DNA of 64,000 bases, from NCBI RefSeq assembly GCF_000014945.1, contig NC_008553.1, positions 1,054,001-1,118,000 on the forward strand, read 5' to 3'. Numbering within the stretch: the first letter of the stretch is position 1; each line of letters opens with the position of its first letter. This DNA is from Methanothrix thermoacetophila PT. GTDB taxonomy: Archaea; Halobacteriota; Methanosarcinia; Methanotrichales; Methanotrichaceae. This document shows positions 9,152 to 16,596 of the stretch, one piece after another. The position numbers were made by a program, and so were the translations under genes. The notes under the pieces are model-generated. The model saw nothing but the letters and a program-made list of their open reading frames with translations, did no database searches and was not told where the DNA came from.

Positions 9152-9610
9152 TCAGACGAACTCTATGGCCTTGCTCGGGCAGGTCGCAGTGCACAGATTG
9201 CACAATATCCTGTTCGGGCCGAACCGCCTGCACTCCTTCGGGTTGAGGCACTTCACAACACCATCCTCCACGACCAGTATGACCTTATCGCTCTTCGGCC
9301 CCAGCCCGATTGCAGATCCCTTCGGGTCGTTTGCCACGTTCACCGGGCAGGCCACCACACAGTTGCCGCAGCCGTAGCACCGATCCTCGTGGATTATCAG
9401 CCCGGTCTCTGTGGCGCCTGCAACCGGCGCCATCACCTCTCTGAGCTTCTTCAGCTTCTCCTCGTATTTTGGCTCCAGCAGAGGCGTGCAATCCTCGATC
9501 TGCTTCTCCCTGGCAAGAAGGGCAACAGCGAATGCCATGCATGTCGGCAGGCCACATTTCTTGCAGTTCAGCTTTGGTGTTAGCTGATATATCTCCATAA
9601 CGCTGACCAT
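9152..9610 (-). CDS. Polyferredoxin-like subunit of the formylmethanofuran dehydrogenase cluster
   Basis: About 152 residues. The N-terminus has a four-Cys Fe-S motif (LNCKKCGLPTCMAFA) of the kind found in corrinoid Fe-S protein and FwdE/FwdG-like proteins. Two 4Fe-4S ferredoxin motifs follow (CYGCGNCVVACPVN and CNLCTATCP). It probably carries electrons to FwdBD. The ATG at 9610 is preferred over an adjacent upstream TTG because AGGTGAT sits seven bases before it. It is first in the operon, ten bases before fwdB. The fusion of the two Fe-S modules could equally be named FwdG or FwdF-like. Confidence 0.85.
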   Translation of the reverse strand: MVSVMEIYQLTPKLNCKKCGLPTCMAFAVALLAREKQIEDCTPLLEPKYEEKLKKLREVMAPVAGATETGLIIHEDRCYGCGNCVVACPVNVANDPKGSAIGLGPKSDKVILVVEDGVVKCLNPKECRRFGPNRILCNLCTATCPSKAIEFV

Positions 9611-9678
9611 CAAATATCACCTGCCCTGGAAGGGTTCTATTTCCATGCGTAATAATTGTATCCATTGGCGGGCGGGGT

Positions 9679-9836
9679 GTCCGGATAAGAGCTGAATTCA
9701 GAAATCTGTGGATTGCTGCCGACAGTGGTGCAAAACCGTCTTCAAACACGTGGACAGGGATAAGAGCTGAATTCGGAAATCTGTGGATTGCTGCGTTTGG
9801 ATGGAGGAGATACTCAATACTTATTCGGACAGGTCC
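9679..9836. repeat. Dispersed inverted-repeat element, 1.5 tandem copies
   Basis: The left half (ggataagagctgaattcrg..atctgtggattgctgc) occurs twice, at 9679-9720 and 9752-9795, followed by the right half, which ends ttattcggacaggtcc at 9836. Ends are inverted copies of one another. Related copies lie at 13820, 21480, 28588 and 39504. Here it occupies the leader between the likely promoter (9915-9930) and the fwd operon. Confidence 0.75.
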
Positions 9837-9911
9837 GGCGGGCGATGTGGTGTACACAACTCTGATATTCCCATGCTGTTTTGAATATTCAGGATCAGAC
9901 AGGCATCTCAA

Positions 9912-9935
9912 TACAAAAAATTTAATATAAATATG
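9912..9935 (-). promoter_or_regulatory. Candidate TATA promoter of the fwd-argF operon
   Basis: On the minus strand the sequence reads catatttatattaaattttttg, a good archaeal TATA match just after the end of the upstream gene. It would give a leader of about 270 bases carrying the repeat element before the first gene at 9610. Confidence 0.45.
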
Positions 9936-9944
9936 ATGCTCTTG

Positions 9945-10412
9945 TCAGAGCTTCCTTATGCGCATCAGGCACCCGCTCTCAGATAGCTCGGTCTCCAGGC
10001 CAATTCCCATCTCTCTGAATGCTGATTTCCAGTGCATCTCTGAGCAGGTCCTGCAGTGCTCCTTTGCGACAAGTGACGCTCCGAGCCTTGAGAAGGCCTT
10101 GGCGCCCTCGAGGATCGCACATCGTTCTCTGTTTATAACCACAGATCCGTCGTCTTCTGTCACCTCAATCTCGGAGCCGAACATGTTCTTCTCGTTCGTT
10201 GCTATCGCCACCGCCACATCCAGTGGCTCTGTGAGATCGAGGCGCTTGAATGTCGCTGCCACCTGCCTGGCGCCAAGCTCCAGGAACTCCCTGATGCCCT
10301 TCTTTCCCAACCGCTTTCCTACGTAGCCCATGCTCCCGTAATAGTTGCCAAGCCACCATCCGACAACGCGCTGCTGTATCTCTGACAAGGTCAGTACTGG
10401 TATGTCTGTCAT
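9945..10412 (-). CDS. Uncharacterised cysteine-containing protein near hdrD
   Basis: A 155-residue cytoplasmic protein that I do not recognise with certainty. It is mixed alpha/beta without membrane segments. The C-terminal third has Cys and His residues in HCRTCSEMHW, plus another Cys at NRERCAILEGA and ESGCLMRI, which suggests a metal site or an L-2-amino-thiazoline-carboxylate-hydrolase-like fold. It reads in the same direction between hdrD (195 bases upstream) and the fwd operon, so it may share expression with methanogenesis genes. Confidence 0.75.
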   Translation of the reverse strand: MTDIPVLTLSEIQQRVVGWWLGNYYGSMGYVGKRLGKKGIREFLELGARQVAATFKRLDLTEPLDVAVAIATNEKNMFGSEIEVTEDDGSVVINRERCAILEGAKAFSRLGASLVAKEHCRTCSEMHWKSAFREMGIGLETELSESGCLMRIRKL

Positions 10413-10606
10413 CTTGCTCTACCAGGCTTTTGCCCTTCAGCTATAAGAGCATCGTGATGAACATAAAGCGCCACCAACCGTAGAAGATCCCTGCCGGCGA
10501 CGGTAAAGAGGTCAATACCACAGAACCCTTTGCCGGTCCAGAGCCTCCACTCACGGTGCAAAATCTCTGCTTTAAAAACGCCAGACAACAAATTGTGGCA
10601 GGAGGC

Positions 10607-11977
10607 CTAATGGGCCTCGCCGACGATGTCCTTTCCTGCCTCCTTGCCTGTCACTGTCTCCAGCTTGCAGACGTCCTTGCAGACGATCGTATCCTGCTCC
10701 TGGTACTTGGTGTAGGGGTTCTCCGGAATCGTCACATCGAGACCCATCGCAGCTGCCACGAGCTCCACGACATCCAGGACCTTTATCGGAGAGTTCACCG
10801 AGTTCCTGCCGTCCATTATGTTGCGCCTGCAGAACGGGCATGTGCTTGCTATGATGTCTGCCCCAACCTGCTCGGCATCCCTGAGCCTGTTAACCGCGCA
10901 GTCAAGCGCCAGGTCTGGAATTCCGGCCTTCACGCCGCCTCCTGCGCCGCAACACCTCTGGAACTCCCTGCTCCTCTCCATATCGATGAACTTCAGCCCG
11001 GGTATCGACTGGAGGACATCTCTTGGAGCCTCGAACGCCCAGTCCCTGCCCTGGATGTGCATTAGATGGCGGCCACTGTGGCAGGGATCGTGGAATGTCA
11101 CTGTGTATTCTATGCTTCTCTTGTAATCCACCTCTCCAGACCTTATCTTATCTCTTAGATATACTGAGAGAGGCACGTTCTTGTATGGTATGTAGCCTTC
11201 ATACCATCGGGGCCAGTCTATGGTCGCAGTTCTCATGCATCCAGCACAAGCGTAGAGGACCGTCTCGACTCCCCTGTCCTTGAGGGCGTCTATGTTGTGA
11301 ACCGCATGCTCCTTCATCACATCTCTCTGTCCAGTCCTGACAAGCGCTGAGGCGCAGCACCACTCATCCTTGCCGAGCATGCAGAAGTCCACACCGAGCG
11401 CGTTCAGCACCCTCACCGTCGCAACACCGAGAGCCTGCTGCCTGTATGCCGCTGTGCATCCTGCGAAGTAGGCGATCTTCCCAGACTCATCGACCTTCGC
11501 GTCCTTCGGAACCCAGCAGAGCCTGTCCTCCTGCTTCGCCTGATACGGGTTTCTGTCCGTCTTGAGCAGCTTCGGGAAGAAGGACTGTTTTCCGTAAGGG
11601 CCGTTGCCTCTGACCACAAGATTTGGCCTTATCGCCTCCCAGAGCTCCACGGTGAGTATCGCGGACTCGCAGACAGTGCCGCAGACGCCACATGTCGTGC
11701 AGTAGTATGTATCCTCTGTGTACTTGTTTATATCATCCTCATGGAGCGGCTTGGGTCCAAAGAGCTTCGCCCTAAGACCATACTGGCTGTCGAGGAGCTC
11801 TCTGAACTTGGCGATCTTGTACATCGGGGTTATCTCAGGCCTGTCTGGGCGTACAGCGTAAGTTGGACACCAGTTCATGCACTCCTTGCATCTCGTGCAG
11901 GCGTTCAGCTCCATGAGCTGAGTGGACATCAGGAATCCTGATATGAGGGGCTTATTGTTGGTCTTGTTATTCGCCAA
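10607..11977 (-). CDS. hdrD: CoB-CoM heterodisulfide reductase subunit D
   Basis: A 456-residue catalytic subunit that reduces the CoM-S-S-CoB heterodisulfide in the last step of methanogenesis. Two 4Fe-4S motifs come first (ACTRCKECMNWCPTY and YYCTTCGVCGTVCE). Two cysteine-rich CCG domains follow: EWCCASALVR with CAGCM, and HDPCHSGRH, FQRCCGAGGG and STCPFCRRN. These bind the noncubane clusters. The TTG start at 11977 follows GGAGGCGAGTAAA, which overlaps the end of hdrE, so the two are coupled. A later ATG (MSTQLMELN, 11926) is possible. Electrons come from reduced methanophenazine through HdrE. Confidence 0.95.
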   Translation of the reverse strand: MANNKTNNKPLISGFLMSTQLMELNACTRCKECMNWCPTYAVRPDRPEITPMYKIAKFRELLDSQYGLRAKLFGPKPLHEDDINKYTEDTYYCTTCGVCGTVCESAILTVELWEAIRPNLVVRGNGPYGKQSFFPKLLKTDRNPYQAKQEDRLCWVPKDAKVDESGKIAYFAGCTAAYRQQALGVATVRVLNALGVDFCMLGKDEWCCASALVRTGQRDVMKEHAVHNIDALKDRGVETVLYACAGCMRTATIDWPRWYEGYIPYKNVPLSVYLRDKIRSGEVDYKRSIEYTVTFHDPCHSGRHLMHIQGRDWAFEAPRDVLQSIPGLKFIDMERSREFQRCCGAGGGVKAGIPDLALDCAVNRLRDAEQVGADIIASTCPFCRRNIMDGRNSVNSPIKVLDVVELVAAAMGLDVTIPENPYTKYQEQDTIVCKDVCKLETVTGKEAGKDIVGEAH

Positions 11978-11978
11978 T

Positions 11979-12731
11979 TTACTCGCCTCCTCTGTTTGCG
12001 AGGATCGTCATCGGCGCTGCTATGACGTGAAGGTACCTGCTCCACGGGAGTATGAATGCGAATAGACAGAGCGCCAGTATCGTGTGTATCAGTGCGAAGT
12101 GTGGAGCATAAACCGGATTTGCGAAGACATCTCCCACCAGGAACGCGTTTCCGCGCATCCACTCCGCATAGAAGCCCGTTATTGTTATCAGGAACACTCC
12201 ACCGATGAGCACCACATCGTAACCAGTTGTCGCGTCCCTGACCTCTTTGAGCAGGATCCTGCGAAGTATCGAGATCGTGGAACCGAAGAGCAACAGATAT
12301 CCAAAGATGTCAAAGGGCAGCTCCATAGCCTTCTTCACCATCTCAGCCTGATGAGCCATGCCAAGAATGTTAAAGTGCTCTATAATATCCATGAAAAGAC
12401 CGAGACCCGAAAGCGCAGCAAGTGTCACAAATCCATAAAAGATGGCCATATGCATGACCCATCTGACGGGGCTTCTTCGCAGAGTTCTCCTGAGGAGAAG
12501 CACATCCAGTATAAGTGTTCTTATAAAGACCCATACTCCGTCCTTGAATGCCTCATGAATCCAGGTGGCAATGAACAGCCAGAAGCTGTGGGCGAGCGGC
12601 TCTTGGTATCCTGTGGAGCCAATGCCCCACTTCTTGAAGTTGAAGTACATGCCGTAGAGCCAGATCGCCAGCACAACGACTGTCAAAGCTATCACGATGG
12701 AGAAGGTGAGGCCCAGTGTGTAAAACGCCAT
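11979..12731 (-). CDS. hdrE: Heterodisulfide reductase membrane cytochrome b subunit
   Basis: A 250-residue integral membrane protein with five or six hydrophobic segments (about 5-27, 90-115, 145-165, 175-195 and 215-240) and histidines suited to b-heme (VMHMAIFYGF and APHFALIHTI), as in NarI-type cytochromes. It takes electrons from methanophenazine and passes them to HdrD, contributing to the proton gradient. It is upstream of and directly coupled to hdrD. The presence of hdrDE implies a cytochrome-containing methanogen. Confidence 0.95.
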   Translation of the reverse strand: MAFYTLGLTFSIVIALTVVVLAIWLYGMYFNFKKWGIGSTGYQEPLAHSFWLFIATWIHEAFKDGVWVFIRTLILDVLLLRRTLRRSPVRWVMHMAIFYGFVTLAALSGLGLFMDIIEHFNILGMAHQAEMVKKAMELPFDIFGYLLLFGSTISILRRILLKEVRDATTGYDVVLIGGVFLITITGFYAEWMRGNAFLVGDVFANPVYAPHFALIHTILALCLFAFILPWSRYLHVIAAPMTILANRGGE

Positions 12732-13028
12732 CTGATTTCCTCCTACGCCAAATCTGTTTTACGAGCAGCCGTTATCGGCGAATTAGTTACCAGTCACTAA
12801 TACTTAAACATTCCTCCAAGCTGGATGTGATGCTTCCGAAGTGTATTCGAGAGTTCCACCGCGCTGGTTCTGATAGCATATTCTGTGATTCGACCACACG
12901 ACCCGATAACCATCATTAGGCTTTACAGCAGATAGATGCGAGATTAATATTACTAACATATAGATTGAATGCACAAAATAAACTATTTATATTATAACAA
13001 CAATACACAATGCTAAAAGAAGACCGTG
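12732..13028. promoter_or_regulatory. Divergent promoter region of hdrED and an HTH regulator
   Basis: About 300 AT-rich bases. For the plus-strand regulator a TATA-like ctatttatattat lies near 12983-12995, about 35-45 bases before its start. For hdrE, on the minus strand, tttaagtatt near 12800-12812 lies about 70 bases before the ATG. The shared spacer makes the HTH protein a natural candidate to control hdrED. Confidence 0.45.
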
Positions 13029-13451
13029 ATGTGCATGAGACAGTTCTCTGTAAGGGTTCTCGATGAGAGGGACGCCGAGTTTGTGGAGACTCTGGTCTCC
13101 GTGGGCATACCCAGAAACGTGGCTGCCATGATAACATACCTATCCAATGTGGAGGAGGCCACATCCAGGGAGATCGAGATTGGCTCAAACCTCAGACAGC
13201 CAGAGGTCTCAGTTGCGATGAGAACGCTCAGGGCGAACAACTGGGTGGAGGAGAGAGAGCTGAAGAAGGACGGCAAGGGCAGGCCCATGAAGGTGTACAG
13301 GTTGACTGTGAGCCTCGACGAGATCATAAAGCACTTTGAGGAGGAGAAGAAGAGAGAAGCTGCAAAGATAATGGAAAGCATACAGAGGCTGAGAGAACTG
13401 GGCAAGAAGCTCAGCCCGAGGGGATCTAGCCAGCAGATACAACCCGGATGA
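13029..13451 (+). CDS. Winged-helix transcriptional regulator
   Basis: About 140 residues. Residues 20-75 form a winged helix (IPRNVAAMITYLSNVEEAT, then SNLRQPEVSVAMRTLRANNWV), followed by a basic wing (KKDGKGRPMKVYRL) and a C-terminal coiled coil (HFEEEKKREAAKIMESIQRL) likely for dimerisation. It resembles archaeal TrmB/MarR-like predicted regulators. Starts at 13026, 13029 or 13035 are possible because no clear Shine-Dalgarno separates them. It is divergent from hdrED. The last 26 bases overlap the oppositely oriented ubiquitin-like gene. Confidence 0.85.
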   Translation: MCMRQFSVRVLDERDAEFVETLVSVGIPRNVAAMITYLSNVEEATSREIEIGSNLRQPEVSVAMRTLRANNWVEERELKKDGKGRPMKVYRLTVSLDEIIKHFEEEKKREAAKIMESIQRLRELGKKLSPRGSSQQIQPG

Positions 13452-13635
13452 TCTCGATCTCTCCTGGAAGCACTAAGTCATTAAATGGAACGGGAACCCC
13501 GTCCCTCGTAATCGCCACGGTCTCTGGGTTTATACCAAGAAGATCCAGAATCTCGTAGTACGAGGTCCCCTCAGGCAGGACGAGCTGCCTCTCAGACTCG
13601 ACACCAGCGAATATTCTCACAGATACTGATATCAA
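13426..13635 (-). CDS. Ubiquitin-like small protein (SAMP/ThiS/MoaD fold), single terminal Gly
   Basis: A 69-residue beta-grasp protein. It reads SVRIFAGVESERQLVLPEG, has a helix STARTing YYEILDLLGI (residues 25-34), and ends in EIEIIRVVSAG. The fold and size are those of archaeal small modifier or sulfur-carrier proteins. These normally end in Gly-Gly for E1-type activation. Here a TAG stop follows Ala-Gly, so activation may be impaired or changed. The start is TTG at 13635, with GAGGAGTAGGGG upstream, five bases after the stop of the 41-residue gene. Confidence 0.8.
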   Translation of the reverse strand: MISVSVRIFAGVESERQLVLPEGTSYYEILDLLGINPETVAITRDGVPVPFNDLVLPGEIEIIRVVSAG

Positions 13636-13640
13636 AACCC

Positions 13641-13766
13641 CTACTCCTCACCGCCTGCGCCCTTCAGCTCATCCAGGTGTGTCTTCAGCAGCTTCTCCTC
13701 AAGGCTCTCCATCTTCTTACCGCCCTTCCTCTCGGTCTCGCGCTTCTTGAACTTAGGCACAAGCAT
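13641..13766 (-). CDS. Small basic protein of 41 residues, unknown
   Basis: ATG to TAG reads MLVPKFKKRETERKGGKK, then a charged helix (ESLEEKLLKTHLDELK), then GAGGEE. It is highly charged, with a basic head, an amphipathic helix and an acidic tail. I know no family for it. Support comes from its position five bases before the ubiquitin-like gene on the same strand, with that gene's ribosome-binding site overlapping its stop. Codon use looks normal for the genome. Confidence 0.5.
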   Translation of the reverse strand: MLVPKFKKRETERKGGKKMESLEEKLLKTHLDELKGAGGEE

Positions 13767-13819
13767 CACCAGAAAATGATATATCCTCAACTGTATTAAG
13801 TTTTATCCTTTTCAGAAGG

Positions 13820-13895
13820 AGCAGTCCGAACAAGAGCTCAAGCCAGAAATTTGGACCTAGCTCCTTGGATGTCTGAGATACTTATTCCTAATCGG
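13820..13895. repeat. Dispersed inverted-repeat element copy
   Basis: Degenerate copy running from gcagtccgaacaagagctcaagccagaaatttggacc to gagatacttattcctaatcgg. In reverse complement it matches the copy at 21480-21568 (shared aggtccaaatttctggc) and the TIR class ggacctgtccgaataag. Confidence 0.6.
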
Positions 13896-14415
13896 AAATT
13901 CCTTCCAGAAAGATGGTGACGCGGCAGAGTCGCTGTTAATGAACGTTATGGGTGCACCAGGATCGTGCATAGAAATCGATCAATACGTTTCAAACAACAA
14001 GTCCTCTGAGATCACATGGTGACCAGGAAGCCAGACCAGTGCACCTGCTGGGGCTGAATGCTGAGCAGTTTACTGTGAAAGCACGACCTGAAGGAATCCA
14101 CCTCCGGTATATAGACACGTTTTTTGGAAGAAACCATCCCGAATGCTTTCGTCCTTTCGGCACGCATCTACTGTTGCACGCGGGTTTCCGGACGACTTAA
14201 TACCTTACCGGAGTCTGTCTTTTGAGATAGAATTCGTCTCGAAACTATTTAAGCAACGATGCGGATCTGCATCGATCCTGCGCGGAAATACAATCCACAT
14301 AAATCAATACGCCTGGGAATTTTGAGACGACTTCATACAATGCTTTGGATGCACGGTGCTTCAAAGAACATTTGCATGGAGAGCCTTTTTAAAATATGAG
14401 CTACATCTTTCCACC
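13896..14415. other. Long intergenic region without recognisable gene
   Basis: About 520 bases. A 60-codon frame at 14143-14325 lacks family features and a ribosome-binding site, and I do not accept it. No tRNA or ordered repeat is seen. Sequence just before 14416 is only moderately AT-rich, so the promoter of the next gene is unclear. Confidence 0.4.
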
Positions 14416-15267
14416 ATGGGAAGACGAGCAGAGCGTCCCATGCTGTGGATGCTTCTTGTGATAATCTCGGTTCAGGTCCTCTCGCTGGGTATGATGCCTG
14501 CGCTTTCGGCGAGTGAGGTTCGGGTCTTCGAGGATCCATCTGCGACGTCAAATGCCATACTCTACATTGTGCTGGTGCTGATATTCACTGGATTTCTTCT
14601 TTTAGCGACAAGGCTCGGCTGGGGCTGGCTCGTCTCAGGAACCGTCCAGCTCTGCCTATTCCTCAGCGTATTTTACGTTCTCGGTGTATACCTGCCTTGG
14701 GTGCTGGCTTTCTCGATCTCCCTTGCTCTCATGCTTGCGATGGTATACTACCCAGAGTGGTACGTTGTGGACCTGCTGGGGATTCTTGTGAGCGCGGGGG
14801 TCAGTGTTCTCTTTGGCCTCAGCATGGAGACCCTGCCTGTGGTCGTTCTCCTCGCCATTCTTGCTGTCTATGATGCGATATCTGTCTACAAAACAAAGCA
14901 CATGGTAACGTTGGCTGAGAGCGTGATAAATATCAGGGCGCCTCTGCTCTTCGTCATCCCGAAGAGCAGGAGCTACAGCTTCCGGGGCAGGGGAGCTGAT
15001 AGAAGAGAGGCGTACTTCCTGGGGCTGGGAGATGCGATAATGCCATCTGTGCTTGTTGTATCCGCGAACTGGTCGCTTCCCGCGGGTCATGAGATCTTCG
15101 GCGTTGCCCTGCCGGCGATCGGCGCGATGCTCGGGACGTACATGGGATTCATGTTTCTCGCAACGACATCGGGCGAGAAACCGCAGGCTGGATTGCCCTT
15201 CCTCAACGGCGGTGCTGTAATCGGATTTCTCGCAGGATGCATGCTATCAGGCGTGCGGCCATTTTGA
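14416..15267 (+). CDS. Presenilin/signal-peptide-peptidase-type intramembrane aspartyl protease
   Basis: A multi-pass membrane protein of about 283 residues (from 14416). A longer frame starts at 14356. Roughly nine hydrophobic segments are seen. The family hallmarks are present: the first catalytic Asp in LAVYDAISVYK (residue 153 from 14416), the second in FLGLGDAIMPS (residue 206), and a PAL-equivalent AGLPFLNGG near residues 259-267. This matches archaeal presenilin homologues (PSH). It probably cleaves transmembrane helices such as leftover signal peptides. Substrates are unknown. It stands alone, convergent with the ligase-like gene. Confidence 0.88.
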   Translation: MGRRAERPMLWMLLVIISVQVLSLGMMPALSASEVRVFEDPSATSNAILYIVLVLIFTGFLLLATRLGWGWLVSGTVQLCLFLSVFYVLGVYLPWVLAFSISLALMLAMVYYPEWYVVDLLGILVSAGVSVLFGLSMETLPVVVLLAILAVYDAISVYKTKHMVTLAESVINIRAPLLFVIPKSRSYSFRGRGADRREAYFLGLGDAIMPSVLVVSANWSLPAGHEIFGVALPAIGAMLGTYMGFMFLATTSGEKPQAGLPFLNGGAVIGFLAGCMLSGVRPF

Positions 15268-15370
15268 GCGTGCTGCATGTGGATCTCTGGGTCCAGACCG
15301 AGCCCTTTGCATCGGCGCTGTTGCATGAAATCAGAATCCTCTCGTCAGTCGAAGGGACTTTCTGGGCACT

Positions 15371-16528
15371 CTAGCGAGGTACAATCTGAAAGTCAACTCT
15401 GCTCCTCTTTCCCAAGAGATATGGAGCAGATTGCGCGCGCACCATTACTGGAAGACCGCTCTGAAGCAACTCTTCGTGTTCAAGGGGTTCCACGACGGAG
15501 ACGTTAATAGTCTCACCATTGATATTCTGCACGACATCTGATGCCAGTTGGAGCCTCTCCGAGTACTCCAGATCCACGATCTCTTTGCCATCGATACAGA
15601 CCGCATCCCAGATTATGATCGAGGGCCTGATCGATGATCTCCTGGCGCTCCTCCTCCGGTTTATCAGTCTGGTGATCTGGGAGAGATCTTCCCCTGTATG
15701 CATTTCTCCCTCAAGCATCGCAGATCTGCTCGCCTCTGTTTTAAGACCGCTGAGGACATGGCTGATATCCCTTCGTCTGTTGGTGAACAGCCAGGATCTC
15801 TCCTCTGATACGTGGAGCTGGACCCTGATGCCTCTTCTTGCATAGCAGATGATATCCGATTTGGCAATGGAACCGTGCGCAGACGTGATCCTCACATGTG
15901 GAATCTCCATCATGACGAACGGGATACCGGGTGTGAGCCTTATAGTGTCCAGAGAACCGGTAGATGCAGCCTCCGCCACATGCCCCATCTCCGGCAGCCT
16001 CGAGTATGCTGCCCATACCTTTTCGACATCCACCCCATAAGCTCTTGATATCGCTGCTGCAATCGTCCTCGGCCCGATCCCGGATCTGAGCCCCGCTGCT
16101 GTGAGAGCTATGTATCTCCCCTCGAGCGGCGGTGATGATAGCAGGAGGCCCGTGAGCATGGACCTGCGTCGACCCTCAGATCCCCGTCCCTTCGACTTCA
16201 TGATCTTGTTAAGCACGCTGTGGACGTAGCAGATGGTAAGAGACGGCTCGCCTATGCCTCTCTGGCGCTTGTGGCGGATCGCGTGCTCTGCCATCTCTCC
16301 CATATCCCCACCCTCAATCCGATCGGAGATCGAGAGGATCGCGTCCATCAGTATATCTCTTCCGGTGAGCTCCCCCGGACTCCAGCTCGGCCTTATTCCA
16401 CCTGTCAGGAGCCGCACCGCAGGGCAGATCTCCTCTTTAGAGATAGATCTCAGGAGAGATGCGAGGGCGCCGATCCTGTCCCGCTTCCTGCAGCTCAGAA
16501 GCTCTGCAATTCTCGTGTATTCTGTCAT
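15371..16528 (-). CDS. Degenerate ATP-dependent DNA-ligase-like protein without catalytic lysines
   Basis: The product has 385 residues. Residues 1-180 match the N-terminal DNA-binding domain of archaeal LigI. The adenylation domain can be followed by its motifs: motif I KYDGIRVQIH appears as ARRGIRVQLH (residues 230-239, Lys and Asp lost), motif III as MLEGE (271-275), motif IIIa as IIIWDAVCIDG (304-314), motif IV as LPVMVR (Lys to Arg), and motif V as VDFQIVPR (Lys lost) at the C-terminus. The OB-fold is absent. It cannot be a normal ligase. A DNA-binding or regulatory role is possible. The frame is intact, so it is not simple decay. Confidence 0.8.
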   Translation of the reverse strand: MTEYTRIAELLSCRKRDRIGALASLLRSISKEEICPAVRLLTGGIRPSWSPGELTGRDILMDAILSISDRIEGGDMGEMAEHAIRHKRQRGIGEPSLTICYVHSVLNKIMKSKGRGSEGRRRSMLTGLLLSSPPLEGRYIALTAAGLRSGIGPRTIAAAISRAYGVDVEKVWAAYSRLPEMGHVAEAASTGSLDTIRLTPGIPFVMMEIPHVRITSAHGSIAKSDIICYARRGIRVQLHVSEERSWLFTNRRRDISHVLSGLKTEASRSAMLEGEMHTGEDLSQITRLINRRRSARRSSIRPSIIIWDAVCIDGKEIVDLEYSERLQLASDVVQNINGETINVSVVEPLEHEELLQSGLPVMVRAQSAPYLLGKRSRVDFQIVPR

Positions 16529-16596
16529 GATCCTCCGCGGGTGACGGCGGTACCTGCATTTTCAGATCCGGCCATCACCCAAGTCCTGCCTTTACC

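Noticed and set aside
10409-10591. 60-codon minus-strand frame between hdrD and the unknown gene at 9945
   Set aside because: Reads like random translation, lacks a start signal and overlaps the next start by four bases only by chance.
12084-12800. 238-codon plus-strand frame opposite hdrE
   Set aside because: Mirror of a membrane protein gene with no motif. hdrE is certain.
14143-14325. 60-codon open frame in the 13896-14415 spacer
   Set aside because: No ribosome-binding site, no coupling to neighbours and no protein-like pattern.
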